The notes: generated by a model from the letters alone, not told the origin. Numbered from the stretch's first letter, positions 51,981-60,638 are shown. The stretch: 64,000 nucleotides of DNA from Limnohabitans sp. 2KL-1 (GCF_003063435.1 NZ_NESL01000002.1:735463-799462), one strand, 5' to 3'. A program made the numbers and translations.

Positions 51981-52016
51981 GGTTGTTTTTGCGCTTCTGA
52001 CTTGATGCTTTCAGAT

Positions 52017-52116
52017 TTGTCATCCCGGCCTTGAGCCGGGATCCAGAAGGCACAGCCGGTGTTTGCAAAGGGCAGCGCGGTGCAATGGATCCCGGGTCTT
52101 CGCCCGGGATGACAAG
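52017..52116. repeat. Palindromic repeat with TTGTCATCCCGG ends
   Basis: TTGTCATCCCGG at the left (52017) is mirrored by CCGGGATGACAA at the right (52105-52116). Inner arms CCCGGCCTTGAGCCGGG and CCCGGGTCTTCGCCCGGG are each hairpins. This kind of element is scattered in intergenic regions of many Proteobacteria and it fills most of the 241-base gap between the two MFS genes. Confidence 0.8.
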
Positions 52117-52221
52117 CATTGGGATAGCTCTGATGTGTCTGCTTGATCGTGTCGAATCCATAATGTGCGCCCAAGGCCATTTGAACGCTGTCGCTTGGGT
52201 CACACCAGGGATGCCTTGCAC

Positions 52222-53496
52222 TCACAAAGCTGCATTGGCCGGGGCTTTGGCATCCCAGATGTGCGCGCGCCAATACACCGCCATGGCCCCCGTGAGCAGC
52301 AGGCCCAGCGCCGAATACACCCCCGCCGTGGCGGCATAGCCCCAGCGGTCGATCAGCGGGCCCGAGAGCAGCAAGCCCAAAGGCAAGCCCCAAATGGCCA
52401 GCATGCGCATACCCATCACTCGGCCCCGGTAGGCGGGCTCGGTCACGCGCAGCATCACGGCCGCCAGCGGCGTCATGCACAAGCTTTGCGCCAAGCCCGC
52501 CACCCAGAGCAAGGCCATGCCCACGCCCAAATGGGTGCTGAAAGCGAACAGCACATCCACCGCAAACCACACCGCCCCGGCCAGCACCATGGTTTGCGCA
52601 GCGCGAAACGCAAAGCGGTGCGAACTCAGCACCACCGAACCCACCAGGCCTCCGAAGGCAAAGCTCGCACCCAGCCAGCCCAGGCCCGTCTGGTCGGTCA
52701 GGTAAATGTTTTTGGCCACATAAGGCAACAAGCCCAAAGAGAAAGGAAAGGCCAGCAGGTTGACCAGGAACGCCAGCGCCATGGCCGCCATCAGCACCGG
52801 GCGCGTCCACACATAACCAAAAGCCAGTTGCAAATCGCGCACGGGCGACACACGCGGTGCATCTTTGGCGGCTGTTGGTGCAGGCCCATCGGACACGCCG
52901 CGTGACAGCACAAAACTCAGGGTGTAGAGCGCGGTGATCAGCGCGTAAGCCCAGGTCATGCCCAGCCAGGCGACCACGCCTGCCCCTGCCAAAGCGCCTG
53001 CGATGCGGGCCGAATCCGAGGTGATGCGCGAGATGCCCAAGGTGCCCAGCAAATGCCGCGGCGGCAGGGTTTGCGCGATCAAGGCGTTGCGCATCATCAT
53101 GTCCGAGGGGCGCACCAGCCCGGCCAAAGCGGCCATCAGCAGCACGATCGTGGGCGTGAGGGCTTGCAGCCAAGCCAGCAGCATGAAAGTGGCCGCAAGC
53201 GCTGCATAGAGGGCACGCGACAGAACCAGCATGCGGCGGTAACCCAGGCGGTCGCCCACCACGCCAAACAGCGGCGAGGCCAAAGAACCCAGGTACTGCA
53301 AGGAACCAAACACCACCAGCATCATGACCGAGCCCGACTCGACCAGGATGAACCAGCCCAACACGATGGACTCCATCTCGAAAGCCCAGGAGGTGGCCAG
53401 ATCGGCAGGCCACTGAAAGCGAAAACTCCGGACCCTGAAGGGGTCACGCCAGTGCATGGCGGGTGGGGATTCAGCCGTCGACGTGGCCTCGCTCAC
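52222..53496 (-). CDS. MFS transporter (2), EntS/MFS_3-like
   Basis: A 424-residue major facilitator of the exporter-like MFS_3 group. WPADLATSWAFEMESIVLGWF (two parts) at helix 1, LFGVVGDRLGYRRMLVLSR as loop 2-3, and YRGRVMGM late in the protein are typical. The GTG at 53496 is chosen because AGGA lies 8 bases upstream; an upstream GTG at 53559 and an ATG at 53457 are alternatives. The substrate is unknown. Confidence 0.88.
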   Translation of the reverse strand: MSEATSTAESPPAMHWRDPFRVRSFRFQWPADLATSWAFEMESIVLGWFILVESGSVMMLVVFGSLQYLGSLASPLFGVVGDRLGYRRMLVLSRALYAALAATFMLLAWLQALTPTIVLLMAALAGLVRPSDMMMRNALIAQTLPPRHLLGTLGISRITSDSARIAGALAGAGVVAWLGMTWAYALITALYTLSFVLSRGVSDGPAPTAAKDAPRVSPVRDLQLAFGYVWTRPVLMAAMALAFLVNLLAFPFSLGLLPYVAKNIYLTDQTGLGWLGASFAFGGLVGSVVLSSHRFAFRAAQTMVLAGAVWFAVDVLFAFSTHLGVGMALLWVAGLAQSLCMTPLAAVMLRVTEPAYRGRVMGMRMLAIWGLPLGLLLSGPLIDRWGYAATAGVYSALGLLLTGAMAVYWRAHIWDAKAPANAAL

Positions 53497-53574
53497 GGCC
53501 GTGGTCCTGTGCAGAGCAAAGTGTGGGGGAACAGCGCACCGCGGCAAGGGCGCGGGCACATCGCGCTCATGCGA

Positions 53575-53757
53575 TCAATCCTGCCCGGCGCGGGGTGACT
53601 GTGGGGTGGTGTCGCTCTTGGTAAGGCGGTCTGGCTGCGCCGCAGGCTCGGGCATGAAGCACATCTTCTCGCCATCCCAACGCTGACCGCACCAGCAAAG
53701 GCCTTCGGCGTTGATGATGCAAGTGCCGGTGCCGCAGCACCGTGGATCGTCTGACAT
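53575..53757 (-). CDS. Small Cys-rich hypothetical protein
   Basis: A 60-residue protein with six Cys (residues 7, 8, 13, 21, 23 and 33) in DDPRCCGTGTCIINAEG and CWCGQRWDGEKMC, followed by a polar tail. The ATG at 53757 is preceded by an AGGAGC box. The Cys pattern suggests a metal-binding knuckle; no family is recognised. It sits between the MFS gene and the second XDH, with a terminator between it and xdhB. Confidence 0.7.
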   Translation of the reverse strand: MSDDPRCCGTGTCIINAEGLCWCGQRWDGEKMCFMPEPAAQPDRLTKSDTTPQSPRAGQD

Positions 53758-53794
53758 GGGCCTGCTCCTGTGGGCTATTGGAATCAAAATGACA

Positions 53795-53821
53795 GGATGC
53801 CTGAAAACGCTTCAGGCATCC
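53795..53821 (-). terminator. Terminator hairpin of the second xdhAB operon
   Basis: GGATGCCTGAA (53795-53805) and TTCAGGCATCC (53811-53821) form a perfect 11-bp stem with a 5-base loop, 12 bases after the xdhB stop in the reading direction. It is followed on the minus strand by TGTCATTTTG, a modest T run. Confidence 0.75.
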
Positions 53822-53832
53822 GGCTCAAAGCC

Positions 53833-56193
53833 TCACAGCCCTGCAGTGGCCTTGGCTTTTTCGCACGCCATCAGGATGCGCTCGGGCGTGGCCGGTGCGT
53901 CCATGTACACCACAGCTTTGTGGTCGGCGCTGGCCGCCACTGCATCGCGCAAGGCGAAGAAGGCAGACAGGCCCAGCATCAAAGGCGGCTCGCCCGTGGC
54001 CTTGCTGTTGAAAGGCGTGGGCTTCAAGTTGGCGTTGTCGAACAAGGACACATTGAAGTGTTCTGGAATGTCGCCCGCCACCGGAATTTTGTAGGTGCTG
54101 GGGCCGTGTGTGAGCAGCTTGCCCTTCTTGTCCCAAATGCACTCTTCCATGGTGAGCCAGCCCATGCCTTGCACATAAGCGCCTTCGATCTGGCCTTTGT
54201 CCAAAGCGGGGTTGATGCTGCGGCCCACGTCGTGCACGATGTCCACGGCCTTGAGCCACCACTCGCCAGTGCGGGTGTCGATCTCCACTTCGCTCACGGC
54301 AGCGCCATAGCAGTAGTAATAGAAGGCACGGCCATTCAGGGTCGCAAAGTCGTATTTGATTTCGGGCGTCATGTAGAAACCCGTGACCGACAAGCCCACA
54401 CGCTCCATGTACGCTTGCTTGGTCACATCGGCCCATTTGACGGACTTGCCGCCGCCATGCAGCTCGTTGTTAGAGAAGCTCACCTCTTCGGCGGCGCAGC
54501 CCAGCAAGCGGGCCGCCACGGGCTTCAAGCGCTCGCGCATTTGCATCGTCGCGTTCATGATGGCCGCGCCGTTGATGTCGGCACCGCTCGAAGCGGAGGT
54601 GGCCGATGCGTTGGGCACTTTTTGTGAATCGGTGGCGGTGATGCGCACATGGTCCACGCTGATGCCCAAACCATCGGCACAGACCTGCGCCATCTTGGTG
54701 TTGAGGCCTTGGCCCATTTCTGTGCCGCCGTGGTTGCAGCTGACCGAACCATCCATGTAAACCACCAGCAACGCGCCGCCTTGGTTCAAATGGGTAGCGG
54801 TGAAGCTGATGCCGAACTTCAAAGGCACGAGCGACAAACCGCGCTTGCGGGTTTTGCTCTTGGCGTTGAAGGCTTGCACCGCAGCACGACGTTCGGCGTA
54901 TTTCGATTCCTGCTCCACCTGGTCGATCACCTTGTCACCCACCCAGTCTTCAATGAGCTGGTTGTATTGGGTGGTCATGGTGTCGGGCGTGCCGCTGATG
55001 GCGGGGTCTTTGTAGAGGTTGAGCTTGCGCACTTGAAGTGGGTCTTTGCCCAAAGTCATGGCGATCTCGTCCATCACCGTCTCGATGCCGAACATGCCTT
55101 GTGGGCCGCCGAAACCACGGAAGGCGGTGGCGCTTTGGGTGTTGGTCTTGCAGCGGTGGCTCACCAGTTTGAGCGCAGGCAGGTGGTAGGTGTTGTCGAT
55201 GTGCAGGCAAGCGCGGTCGTTCACCGGGCCGGAATAATCGGTGCTGTAACCGCAGCGCGACATGAGCGTGATGTTGGCACCCAACACGCGGCCTGTGTCG
55301 TCAAAACCCACTTCGTAGTCAATGCGGAAATCGTGGCGCTTACCGGTGATGGTCATGTCGTCGTCGCGGTTGACCCGCAGCTTGACGGGCTTGCCCAGCT
55401 TGTGCGCGGCCAAAGCGGCGCTTTGGCTGAAGATGCTGGCGTTGCCTTCTTTGCCACCAAAGCCGCCACCCATGCGGCGGCAGATCACCTCCACATCGTT
55501 GGTGTGCAGGTTCAGGGCGTGCGCGGCTTCGCGTTGGTTGCCGTCAGGGTGCTGGGTCGACACGTACAGCGTGAGCTGGCCGTCTTCCTTGGGCACCGCA
55601 TAAGTGATCTGGCCTTCCAGATAGAACTGCTCTTGCTGACCGGTGTTGGTGCTGCCTTTGATCTTGTGAGGCGCATTGGCAATGGCTGCGGCGGCGTCAC
55701 CACGCATGATGCCCTTGGGCGGCATGATGAAGCTGCTCGCGGCCATCGCGTCTTCGATGGTCAAGATGGGCGTGAGTTCTTTCACCAGCACCTTGGCTTT
55801 GTGGGCCGCTTCGCGGGCATAAAGCATCTCGCGCGCCACCACCACCGCCACGGCCTGGCCGACAAACTCGACCTTGCCAGCGGCCAGGAACGGGTCGTCA
55901 TGGATGATGGGGCCGCAGTTGTTTTCGCCGGGAATGTCTTTGGCGGTGTAGACCGCGACGACGCCGTGTTCACGCAAAATGGCTGCACGGTCAATGCCGT
56001 CGCCGATCAGCTCGCCGTGCGCCACCGGCGACAAGATGAGCGCGGCATACAAGGTGCCGGCGTGTTCAGGGATGTCGTCGATGTAGGTGGCCGAGCCCGT
56101 GACATGCAGGTGCGCGGACTCGTGGACGATATCGGTGCCTTGCTGAACGCCTGAAACAGGCAGCAGGTTTTTGAGTGCGGTAGGAGCGTTCAT
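53833..56193 (-). CDS. xdhB: Xanthine dehydrogenase large (molybdopterin) subunit, locus 2
   Basis: Molybdenum-binding catalytic subunit of a second XDH, 786 residues. It has GGGFGGKEGN, FRGFGGPQGMFG, GGTEMGQGLNTK, and ATGEPPLMLG with the region of the catalytic Glu. Its start directly abuts the stop of the small subunit. It shares motif order with the 767-residue protein of locus 1 but differs in many positions, so the two are distant paralogues rather than a recent duplication. Location within the urate/allantoin cluster suggests it is the main hypoxanthine/xanthine oxidising enzyme. Confidence 0.95.
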   Translation of the reverse strand: MNAPTALKNLLPVSGVQQGTDIVHESAHLHVTGSATYIDDIPEHAGTLYAALILSPVAHGELIGDGIDRAAILREHGVVAVYTAKDIPGENNCGPIIHDDPFLAAGKVEFVGQAVAVVVAREMLYAREAAHKAKVLVKELTPILTIEDAMAASSFIMPPKGIMRGDAAAAIANAPHKIKGSTNTGQQEQFYLEGQITYAVPKEDGQLTLYVSTQHPDGNQREAAHALNLHTNDVEVICRRMGGGFGGKEGNASIFSQSAALAAHKLGKPVKLRVNRDDDMTITGKRHDFRIDYEVGFDDTGRVLGANITLMSRCGYSTDYSGPVNDRACLHIDNTYHLPALKLVSHRCKTNTQSATAFRGFGGPQGMFGIETVMDEIAMTLGKDPLQVRKLNLYKDPAISGTPDTMTTQYNQLIEDWVGDKVIDQVEQESKYAERRAAVQAFNAKSKTRKRGLSLVPLKFGISFTATHLNQGGALLVVYMDGSVSCNHGGTEMGQGLNTKMAQVCADGLGISVDHVRITATDSQKVPNASATSASSGADINGAAIMNATMQMRERLKPVAARLLGCAAEEVSFSNNELHGGGKSVKWADVTKQAYMERVGLSVTGFYMTPEIKYDFATLNGRAFYYYCYGAAVSEVEIDTRTGEWWLKAVDIVHDVGRSINPALDKGQIEGAYVQGMGWLTMEECIWDKKGKLLTHGPSTYKIPVAGDIPEHFNVSLFDNANLKPTPFNSKATGEPPLMLGLSAFFALRDAVAASADHKAVVYMDAPATPERILMACEKAKATAGL

Positions 56194-57666
56194 TCAAGCC
56201 ACCTCTTTCTGTTCTTCGATGAATTCCAAGGCCAAGTTGCGGGCCACCAAAGCACGGTAAGCCCATGTGGCGCGTAAGCCGTCGCGAGCGGTGAAGCTCG
56301 CGGCAATGGCGGCGTCCAAATCGGCCGATTTCACGTCGGCAGGCGCACGGCCTTCCAGCACGGCTTCGAGCTTGGGGGCGCGGCAAGGCGATGGGGCCAG
56401 GCCGTTGTAGGCCAGTTTCACGCCGCTCAGCTTGCCGCCTTGCAGCGTGTAGCTGATGGCTGCGCAAGTGGCCGAGATGTCTTGCTCAAAACGCTTGCTC
56501 ACCTTGTGGGCGCGGAACACCTGACCGACCACAGGCTTGGGCAGCTCGATGGCTTCAATGAACTCACCGGCCAGCAGCACGTTTTTCTTCATGCCGGTGT
56601 AGAAATTTTCCAGCAGCACCTTGCGGGTCTTGTCGCCACAGCGCAGCACCAGATTTGCACCCAGCGCCAGCAAACAAGGCATGGAGTCACCAATGGGTGA
56701 GCCGTTGGCGATGTTGCCCGCCAGCGTGGCGGTGGAGCGGATGGGCGGCGAACCAAATCGACGCAGCACTTCGGTGAAGTCGGGGTAAGCCTGGGCCACC
56801 AGCGCCTCGACTTGCGTCAGCGACACTGCAGCGCCAATGCGCCAGACGCTGGCCGTCTCGGTCACTTGGCGCAGCTCTTTGACGTTGCCCAAATACATGA
56901 TGTGGTCGGGTCGGCTGAACTGCTTGTTGACCTGCAGACCGATTTCGGTGCTGCCTGCCAGCAACGTGGTCGTGGGGTTCTTGACCAAATAATCGGCCAC
57001 TTCGGCCACGGTGGCGGGCGACACGAACTCGTTGCCTTTCTTGGTGCGCACCACGGGCTGCACGATGATGTCGCCGTCCAGGCTCAGCGTGGGCACGCTG
57101 GCGCGTTTGATTTCTTTCAGCAAAGGCACATCGGCGCTGTCTTCGATCTTGAGCGCTTCGGGCTTGGCGCAGGCTTTGGTGGCCGATTCGATGATCGGCT
57201 TGTAGCCGGTGCAACGGCACAGGTTGCCGCTGAGCGAATCGGTGATCTGCTGGCGGTTGGGCATGGGCAAGACCTGCACCAAATTCACCAAGCTCATCAC
57301 GATGCCGGGGGTACAAAAGCCGCACTGAGAGCCGTGGCACTTGATCATTTCTTCTTGCACCGGGTGCAGCGTGCCATCGGCTTTTTTCAGGCTCTCGATG
57401 GTCTTGACTGATTTGCCGTCCAGCGAGGGCAGCAACTGGATGCAGGCGTTGGTGGCCACATAGTCCACGCCCGTGCCTGCGGCATTGAGTTCACCCACCA
57501 TGACCACACAAGCGCCGCAATCGCCCTCGGCGCAGCCCTCTTTGGAGCCGGTGCGGTGCATTTGCTCGCGCAAATAGTCCAGAACAGTGGTGGTGCGGCG
57601 TTCGCCCTGGGCTTCGACGATCTGGCCGTCGAGCACAAAACGCACAGTGTTGGTGACTTGGGTCAT
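56194..57666 (-). CDS. xdhA: Xanthine dehydrogenase small (FeS/FAD) subunit, locus 2
   Basis: Electron-transfer subunit of the second XDH, 490 residues, equal in length to locus 1. KEGCAEGDCGACVVM binds the first [2Fe-2S] cluster; GSQCGFCTPGIVMSL and LCRCTGYKP bind the second; the FAD domain has LLAGSTEIGLQ and LAGNIANGSPIGDSMP. The stop directly adjoins the xdhB start without overlap. Upstream lie a palindromic repeat and the nuclease gene. Confidence 0.95.
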   Translation of the reverse strand: MTQVTNTVRFVLDGQIVEAQGERRTTTVLDYLREQMHRTGSKEGCAEGDCGACVVMVGELNAAGTGVDYVATNACIQLLPSLDGKSVKTIESLKKADGTLHPVQEEMIKCHGSQCGFCTPGIVMSLVNLVQVLPMPNRQQITDSLSGNLCRCTGYKPIIESATKACAKPEALKIEDSADVPLLKEIKRASVPTLSLDGDIIVQPVVRTKKGNEFVSPATVAEVADYLVKNPTTTLLAGSTEIGLQVNKQFSRPDHIMYLGNVKELRQVTETASVWRIGAAVSLTQVEALVAQAYPDFTEVLRRFGSPPIRSTATLAGNIANGSPIGDSMPCLLALGANLVLRCGDKTRKVLLENFYTGMKKNVLLAGEFIEAIELPKPVVGQVFRAHKVSKRFEQDISATCAAISYTLQGGKLSGVKLAYNGLAPSPCRAPKLEAVLEGRAPADVKSADLDAAIAASFTARDGLRATWAYRALVARNLALEFIEEQKEVA

Positions 57667-57744
57667 GGTGCGGGGATGAGGTAAATAAACGGTAAGGCGC
57701 TGATTTTAAAGACCCACGGCCTTCGCGGGCAGGCTTTTTGAAGG

Positions 57745-57795
57745 ATTAATTGGGATCTGACCCCAATTAACTCATTGGGGTCAGATCCCCATTCT
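57745..57795. repeat. Palindromic GGGGTCAGATCCC element (copy B)
   Basis: TGGGATCTGACCCCAAT (57751-57767) and ATTGGGGTCAGATCCCC (57774-57790) form an inverted repeat with one mismatch and a 6-base loop. It lies immediately downstream of the nuclease gene. The same arms occur at copy C (58415-58466), and as a single arm at 16491-16512. Confidence 0.85.
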
Positions 57796-57798
57796 TAG

Positions 57799-58374
57799 TC
57801 AAAGCGAAGGCGCATCGCCGTTGGGGCATGTGGCAGGCACTTTGGCTTCCACGCCGTTGCGGTGCACCCAGGGGGCCACCGCTGGTGCGGCCCACAAACC
57901 CAGCGCAGCTGCGCGAGCGGCAGTCTGTGCGGCGGCATAGGCGGTGCGCTGGCGGATATCGATCTCGCATTTGTACGCTTCGTAGTACCAGGCCGCACCC
58001 GCCCTGACCTGACTCAGATTGACCTGCGTGCAGTCGGGCTTGAACACTGTGCCCACCACCCGGTCATACAGATCAGTTTTGGCATAAGTGACCGTGACGC
58101 GCTGCCCCAGCACCAGGGCCGACAGATGGTCCCGCGAGGCATGGCCATAGGCCTGATCCAGCTCCGGGGCGTCAATGCTGTCAAGCCGTATGGGCTTCCC
58201 CTCCAGGGTGAGGGTGTCGCCATCGTGCACCGAGCTGACGGTGCCGGTGATGCGGCCACTGCCCGTGATCACCCCACAAAAAGTCGCACCCGACGCAGGC
58301 ACCGGCGTGACGCCATCGCCCCCGCCACAAGCCGAGAGGCAGCTCGCCAAAAAGAGTAAAAAAGACCACCGCAT
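57799..58374 (-). CDS. Thermonuclease-family (SNase-like) lipoprotein
   Basis: A 191-residue secreted nuclease-like protein with a lipobox (LSAC, Cys16) and an SNase fold: GTVSSVHDGDTLTLEGKPIRL (two parts), LDSIDAPE with the calcium/catalytic Asp, and an Arg in a loop before VVGTVF. DNA or RNA degradation outside the cytoplasm is the expected role, but the catalytic residues were not all traced. It is unrelated to purine catabolism and stands between two copies of the same palindromic repeat, which suggests a separate cassette. Confidence 0.82.
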   Translation of the reverse strand: MRWSFLLFLASCLSACGGGDGVTPVPASGATFCGVITGSGRITGTVSSVHDGDTLTLEGKPIRLDSIDAPELDQAYGHASRDHLSALVLGQRVTVTYAKTDLYDRVVGTVFKPDCTQVNLSQVRAGAAWYYEAYKCEIDIRQRTAYAAAQTAARAAALGLWAAPAVAPWVHRNGVEAKVPATCPNGDAPSL

Positions 58375-58414
58375 GCAGGCATCGTAGCCGGGGTGACGGG
58401 ATCGGCAACACCGA

Positions 58415-58466
58415 AATTAATCGGGATCTGACCCCGATTAAATGAATTGGGGTCAGATCCCAATTG
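58415..58466. repeat. Palindromic GGGGTCAGATCCC element (copy C)
   Basis: AATCGGGATCTGACCCCGATT (58419-58439, in two halves) and AATTGGGGTCAGATCCCAA (58445-58463) form an inverted repeat with two mismatches. A T run (TTGTTTT) follows, so it may also terminate uraH transcription. It flanks the nuclease gene on its other side. Confidence 0.85.
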
Positions 58467-58468
58467 TT

Positions 58469-58822
58469 TTAAGAGCCCCGGTAGGTGGAATAGCTCCACG
58501 GGCTGGCCAGCAGGGGCACGTGGTAGTGCTGGTCTTCGTGAGCGACACCGAAGTCGAGGCTGACTTGGTTCAAAAAGTTGGGCTCGGGCAGTTCTACGCC
58601 TTTGGCTTTGAAGTAGCCCGCCACATCAAACACCAGGCGGTAAGTGCCTTTGCGCAGGCTGGCGTGGTCGTAGAGCATGCCGTCGGGGTTGCGCCCATCG
58701 TGGTTGAGGGTGAAGCTTTTGACCAACGTGGCCTGATCGCCTTGTGTGGTGTACAGGGCCACCTGCATGCCTGCGGCGGGGCAGCCGTGCATGGTGTCCA
58801 AAACGTGTGTGCTCAATCCCAT
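58469..58822 (-). CDS. uraH: 5-hydroxyisourate hydrolase (transthyretin-like)
   Basis: Opens the ring of 5-hydroxyisourate made by PuuD to give OHCU. The 117-residue protein has the N-terminal LSTHVLDTMHGCPAAG and the C-terminal YRGS signature of HIUase, and Arg/His positions expected in the active site (HDGRNPDG). It is of normal length with no signal peptide. It diverges from the GntR gene, with the TGTATACA motif 78 bases upstream. Confidence 0.95.
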   Translation of the reverse strand: MGLSTHVLDTMHGCPAAGMQVALYTTQGDQATLVKSFTLNHDGRNPDGMLYDHASLRKGTYRLVFDVAGYFKAKGVELPEPNFLNQVSLDFGVAHEDQHYHVPLLASPWSYSTYRGS

Positions 58823-58899
58823 GGTGTGCTCGCTTGTCTAGGTGAGAAGTCAAAAAGGGGGGTTTTGGCAGGGCTCTCGGAGATCTACCAAACCGGTCG

Positions 58900-58918
58900 A
58901 CCGAAGTGTATACAATTT
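58900..58918. promoter_or_regulatory. Putative GntR operator between uraH and the GntR gene
   Basis: ACCGAAGTGTATACAATTT holds the palindrome TGTATACA (58907-58914). It is one base different from 48548-48566 upstream of puuD and overlaps the putative promoter of the GntR gene. FCD-type GntR regulators commonly bind short palindromes of this sort. Confidence 0.68.
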
Positions 58919-58937
58919 TGCATTTAGTGGCTATGAT
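58909..58937 (+). promoter_or_regulatory. Putative promoter of the GntR gene
   Basis: TATACA (58909-58914) and TATGAT (58932-58937) are separated by 17 bases and fit a sigma-70 promoter. The -35 box lies within the TGTATACA palindrome, so the regulator could repress itself. Confidence 0.5.
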
Positions 58938-58991
58938 TTGCGCCACAGACACAAAAACACCCGGGCGAACAGCCCCAAGGGACCGCGAGAC

Positions 58992-59657
58992 ATGGAAACT
59001 TCCACCACGCACCACATCGTCGAATCGCTGACCCGCGCCATCGTGGAGCACCGGCTTTTGCCCGGCTCCAAACTGGCCGAGCAAAAGCTGGCCGACCACT
59101 TTGGCGTGTCGCGCACGCTGGTGCGCCAGGCGCTGTTTCAGCTGTCGCAAAACCGCCTGATCCGGCTCGAACCCGCTCGCGGCGCGTTTGTGGCCGCCCC
59201 TTCGGTTGAGGAAGCGCAGCAGGTCTTTGCTGTGCGCCGCATGCTCGAAGCTGAAATGACCCGCGCCTTTGTGCAGCAGGTCACGCCCGAACAAATCGTG
59301 GCCCTGAAAGACCACATCAAGCAAGAGCGCGAAGCCGTGACCCAAGGCGACATCACGGGCCGCACCGAGTTGCTGGGCGACTTCCATGTGCGCATGGCAG
59401 AACTCATGAACAACGACGTGCTGGCCCAGGTGCTGGGCGAGCTGATCTCGCGCTGCGCCCTGATCACGCTGATGTACCAATCGCGCAACGAGGCCGAGCA
59501 CTCGACCGACGAACACGTGGCCATCGTGGCCGCGCTGGAAGCCAAAGACAGTGACAAAGCCGTGCAACTGATGCACGAGCACCTGCTGCATGTCGAAGAA
59601 AGCCTGACCTTCGACCGCAAAGTCCCCACCCACGACATTTCCCTGGCCTTGGCCTGA
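58992..59657 (+). CDS. GntR family regulator, FCD type
   Basis: A 221-residue transcription regulator with an N-terminal winged helix (LTRAIVEHRLLPGSKLAEQ, FGVSRTLVRQALFQL) and an all-helical FCD effector domain with metal-binding His/Asp candidates (DFHVRMAEL, DEHVAI). The ATG at 58992 was chosen for family fit; it lies 21 bases upstream of puuE in the same direction. Inference: it senses an intermediate of purine breakdown and controls uraH, puuD and puuE through TGTATACA sites. Confidence 0.9.
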   Translation: METSTTHHIVESLTRAIVEHRLLPGSKLAEQKLADHFGVSRTLVRQALFQLSQNRLIRLEPARGAFVAAPSVEEAQQVFAVRRMLEAEMTRAFVQQVTPEQIVALKDHIKQEREAVTQGDITGRTELLGDFHVRMAELMNNDVLAQVLGELISRCALITLMYQSRNEAEHSTDEHVAIVAALEAKDSDKAVQLMHEHLLHVEESLTFDRKVPTHDISLALA

Positions 59658-59677
59658 ACCCTTTTCATCGCCTGCTC

Positions 59678-60628
59678 ATGACCACTTACGACAGCACCCT
59701 CCCCTACCCCCGCGACCTCAAAGGCTACGGCCGCCATGTGCCGCACGCGCAGTGGCCGGGCGGCGCCCGCGTGGCCGTGCAGTTTGTGCTGAACTACGAA
59801 GAAGGCGGTGAAAACTCGGTGCTGCACGGCGATGCGGGCTCCGAGCAGTTTTTGTCCGAGATGTTCAACCCCGCGTCTTTCCCCGAGCGGCACATCAGCA
59901 TGGAAGGCATTTACGAATACGGCTCGCGGGCCGGCGTGTGGCGCTTGTTGCGCGAGTTTGAAAAACGCGGGCTGCCGCTCACGGTGTTTGGCGTGGCCAC
60001 TGCGCTGCAAAAGCACGACGATGTGACCGCCGCCTTCCAGGAGCTGGGCTACGACATCGCCTGCCACGGCCTCAAGTGGATCCATTACCAAAACATCGAC
60101 GAAGCCACCGAACGCGCCCACATGGCCGAGGCGATGGACATTTTGCAAAAGCTCACGGGCGAACGTCCCTTGGGCTGGTACACCGGGCGCGACAGCCCCA
60201 ACACGCGCCGCTTGGTGGCCGACTTTGGCGGTTTTGAATACGACAGCGACTACTACGGCGACGACCTGCCTTTCTGGATGAAGGTGCGCAAGAGCGACGG
60301 GACCGATGCGCCCCAGCTCATCGTGCCCTACACCCTCGATTGCAACGACATGCGCTTTGCGCTGCCCCAGGGTTATTCACACGCCGACCCGTTCTTTCAG
60401 TACATGAAGGACACCTTTGACGCGCTGTACGCCGAGGGTGACCCGGAGGGTGACAACGCCCCCAAGATGATGAGCATCGGCATGCACTGCCGCCTGCTGG
60501 GCCGCCCGGGCCGCATCACCGCGCTGCAACGCTTTTTGGACCACATCCAGTCGCACGACAAGGTCTGGGTGGCTCGGCGCATTGACATTGCGCGGCACTG
60601 GAAGGCCACACACCCTTATGTTGGTTAA
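59678..60628 (+). CDS. puuE: Allantoinase, PuuE (polysaccharide deacetylase-like) type
   Basis: Hydrolyses allantoin to allantoate. It is of the NodB/deacetylase fold, unlike the AllB metal amidohydrolase. The 316 residues open with YPRDLKGYGRHVPHAQWPGG, typical of PuuE, and continue with FVLNYEEGGE and ACHGLKWIHYQ; GWYTGRDSPNTRRL is another signature. It follows the GntR gene by 20 bases and precedes the UraD-AllC fusion. Confidence 0.94.
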   Translation: MTTYDSTLPYPRDLKGYGRHVPHAQWPGGARVAVQFVLNYEEGGENSVLHGDAGSEQFLSEMFNPASFPERHISMEGIYEYGSRAGVWRLLREFEKRGLPLTVFGVATALQKHDDVTAAFQELGYDIACHGLKWIHYQNIDEATERAHMAEAMDILQKLTGERPLGWYTGRDSPNTRRLVADFGGFEYDSDYYGDDLPFWMKVRKSDGTDAPQLIVPYTLDCNDMRFALPQGYSHADPFFQYMKDTFDALYAEGDPEGDNAPKMMSIGMHCRLLGRPGRITALQRFLDHIQSHDKVWVARRIDIARHWKATHPYVG

Positions 60629-60638
60629 GCCCATTCCC

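Noticed and set aside
54649..56154. Plus-strand open frame of 501 codons opposite xdhB (locus 2)
   Set aside because: It is a shadow of the XDH large-subunit gene and has no motif or start signal of its own.
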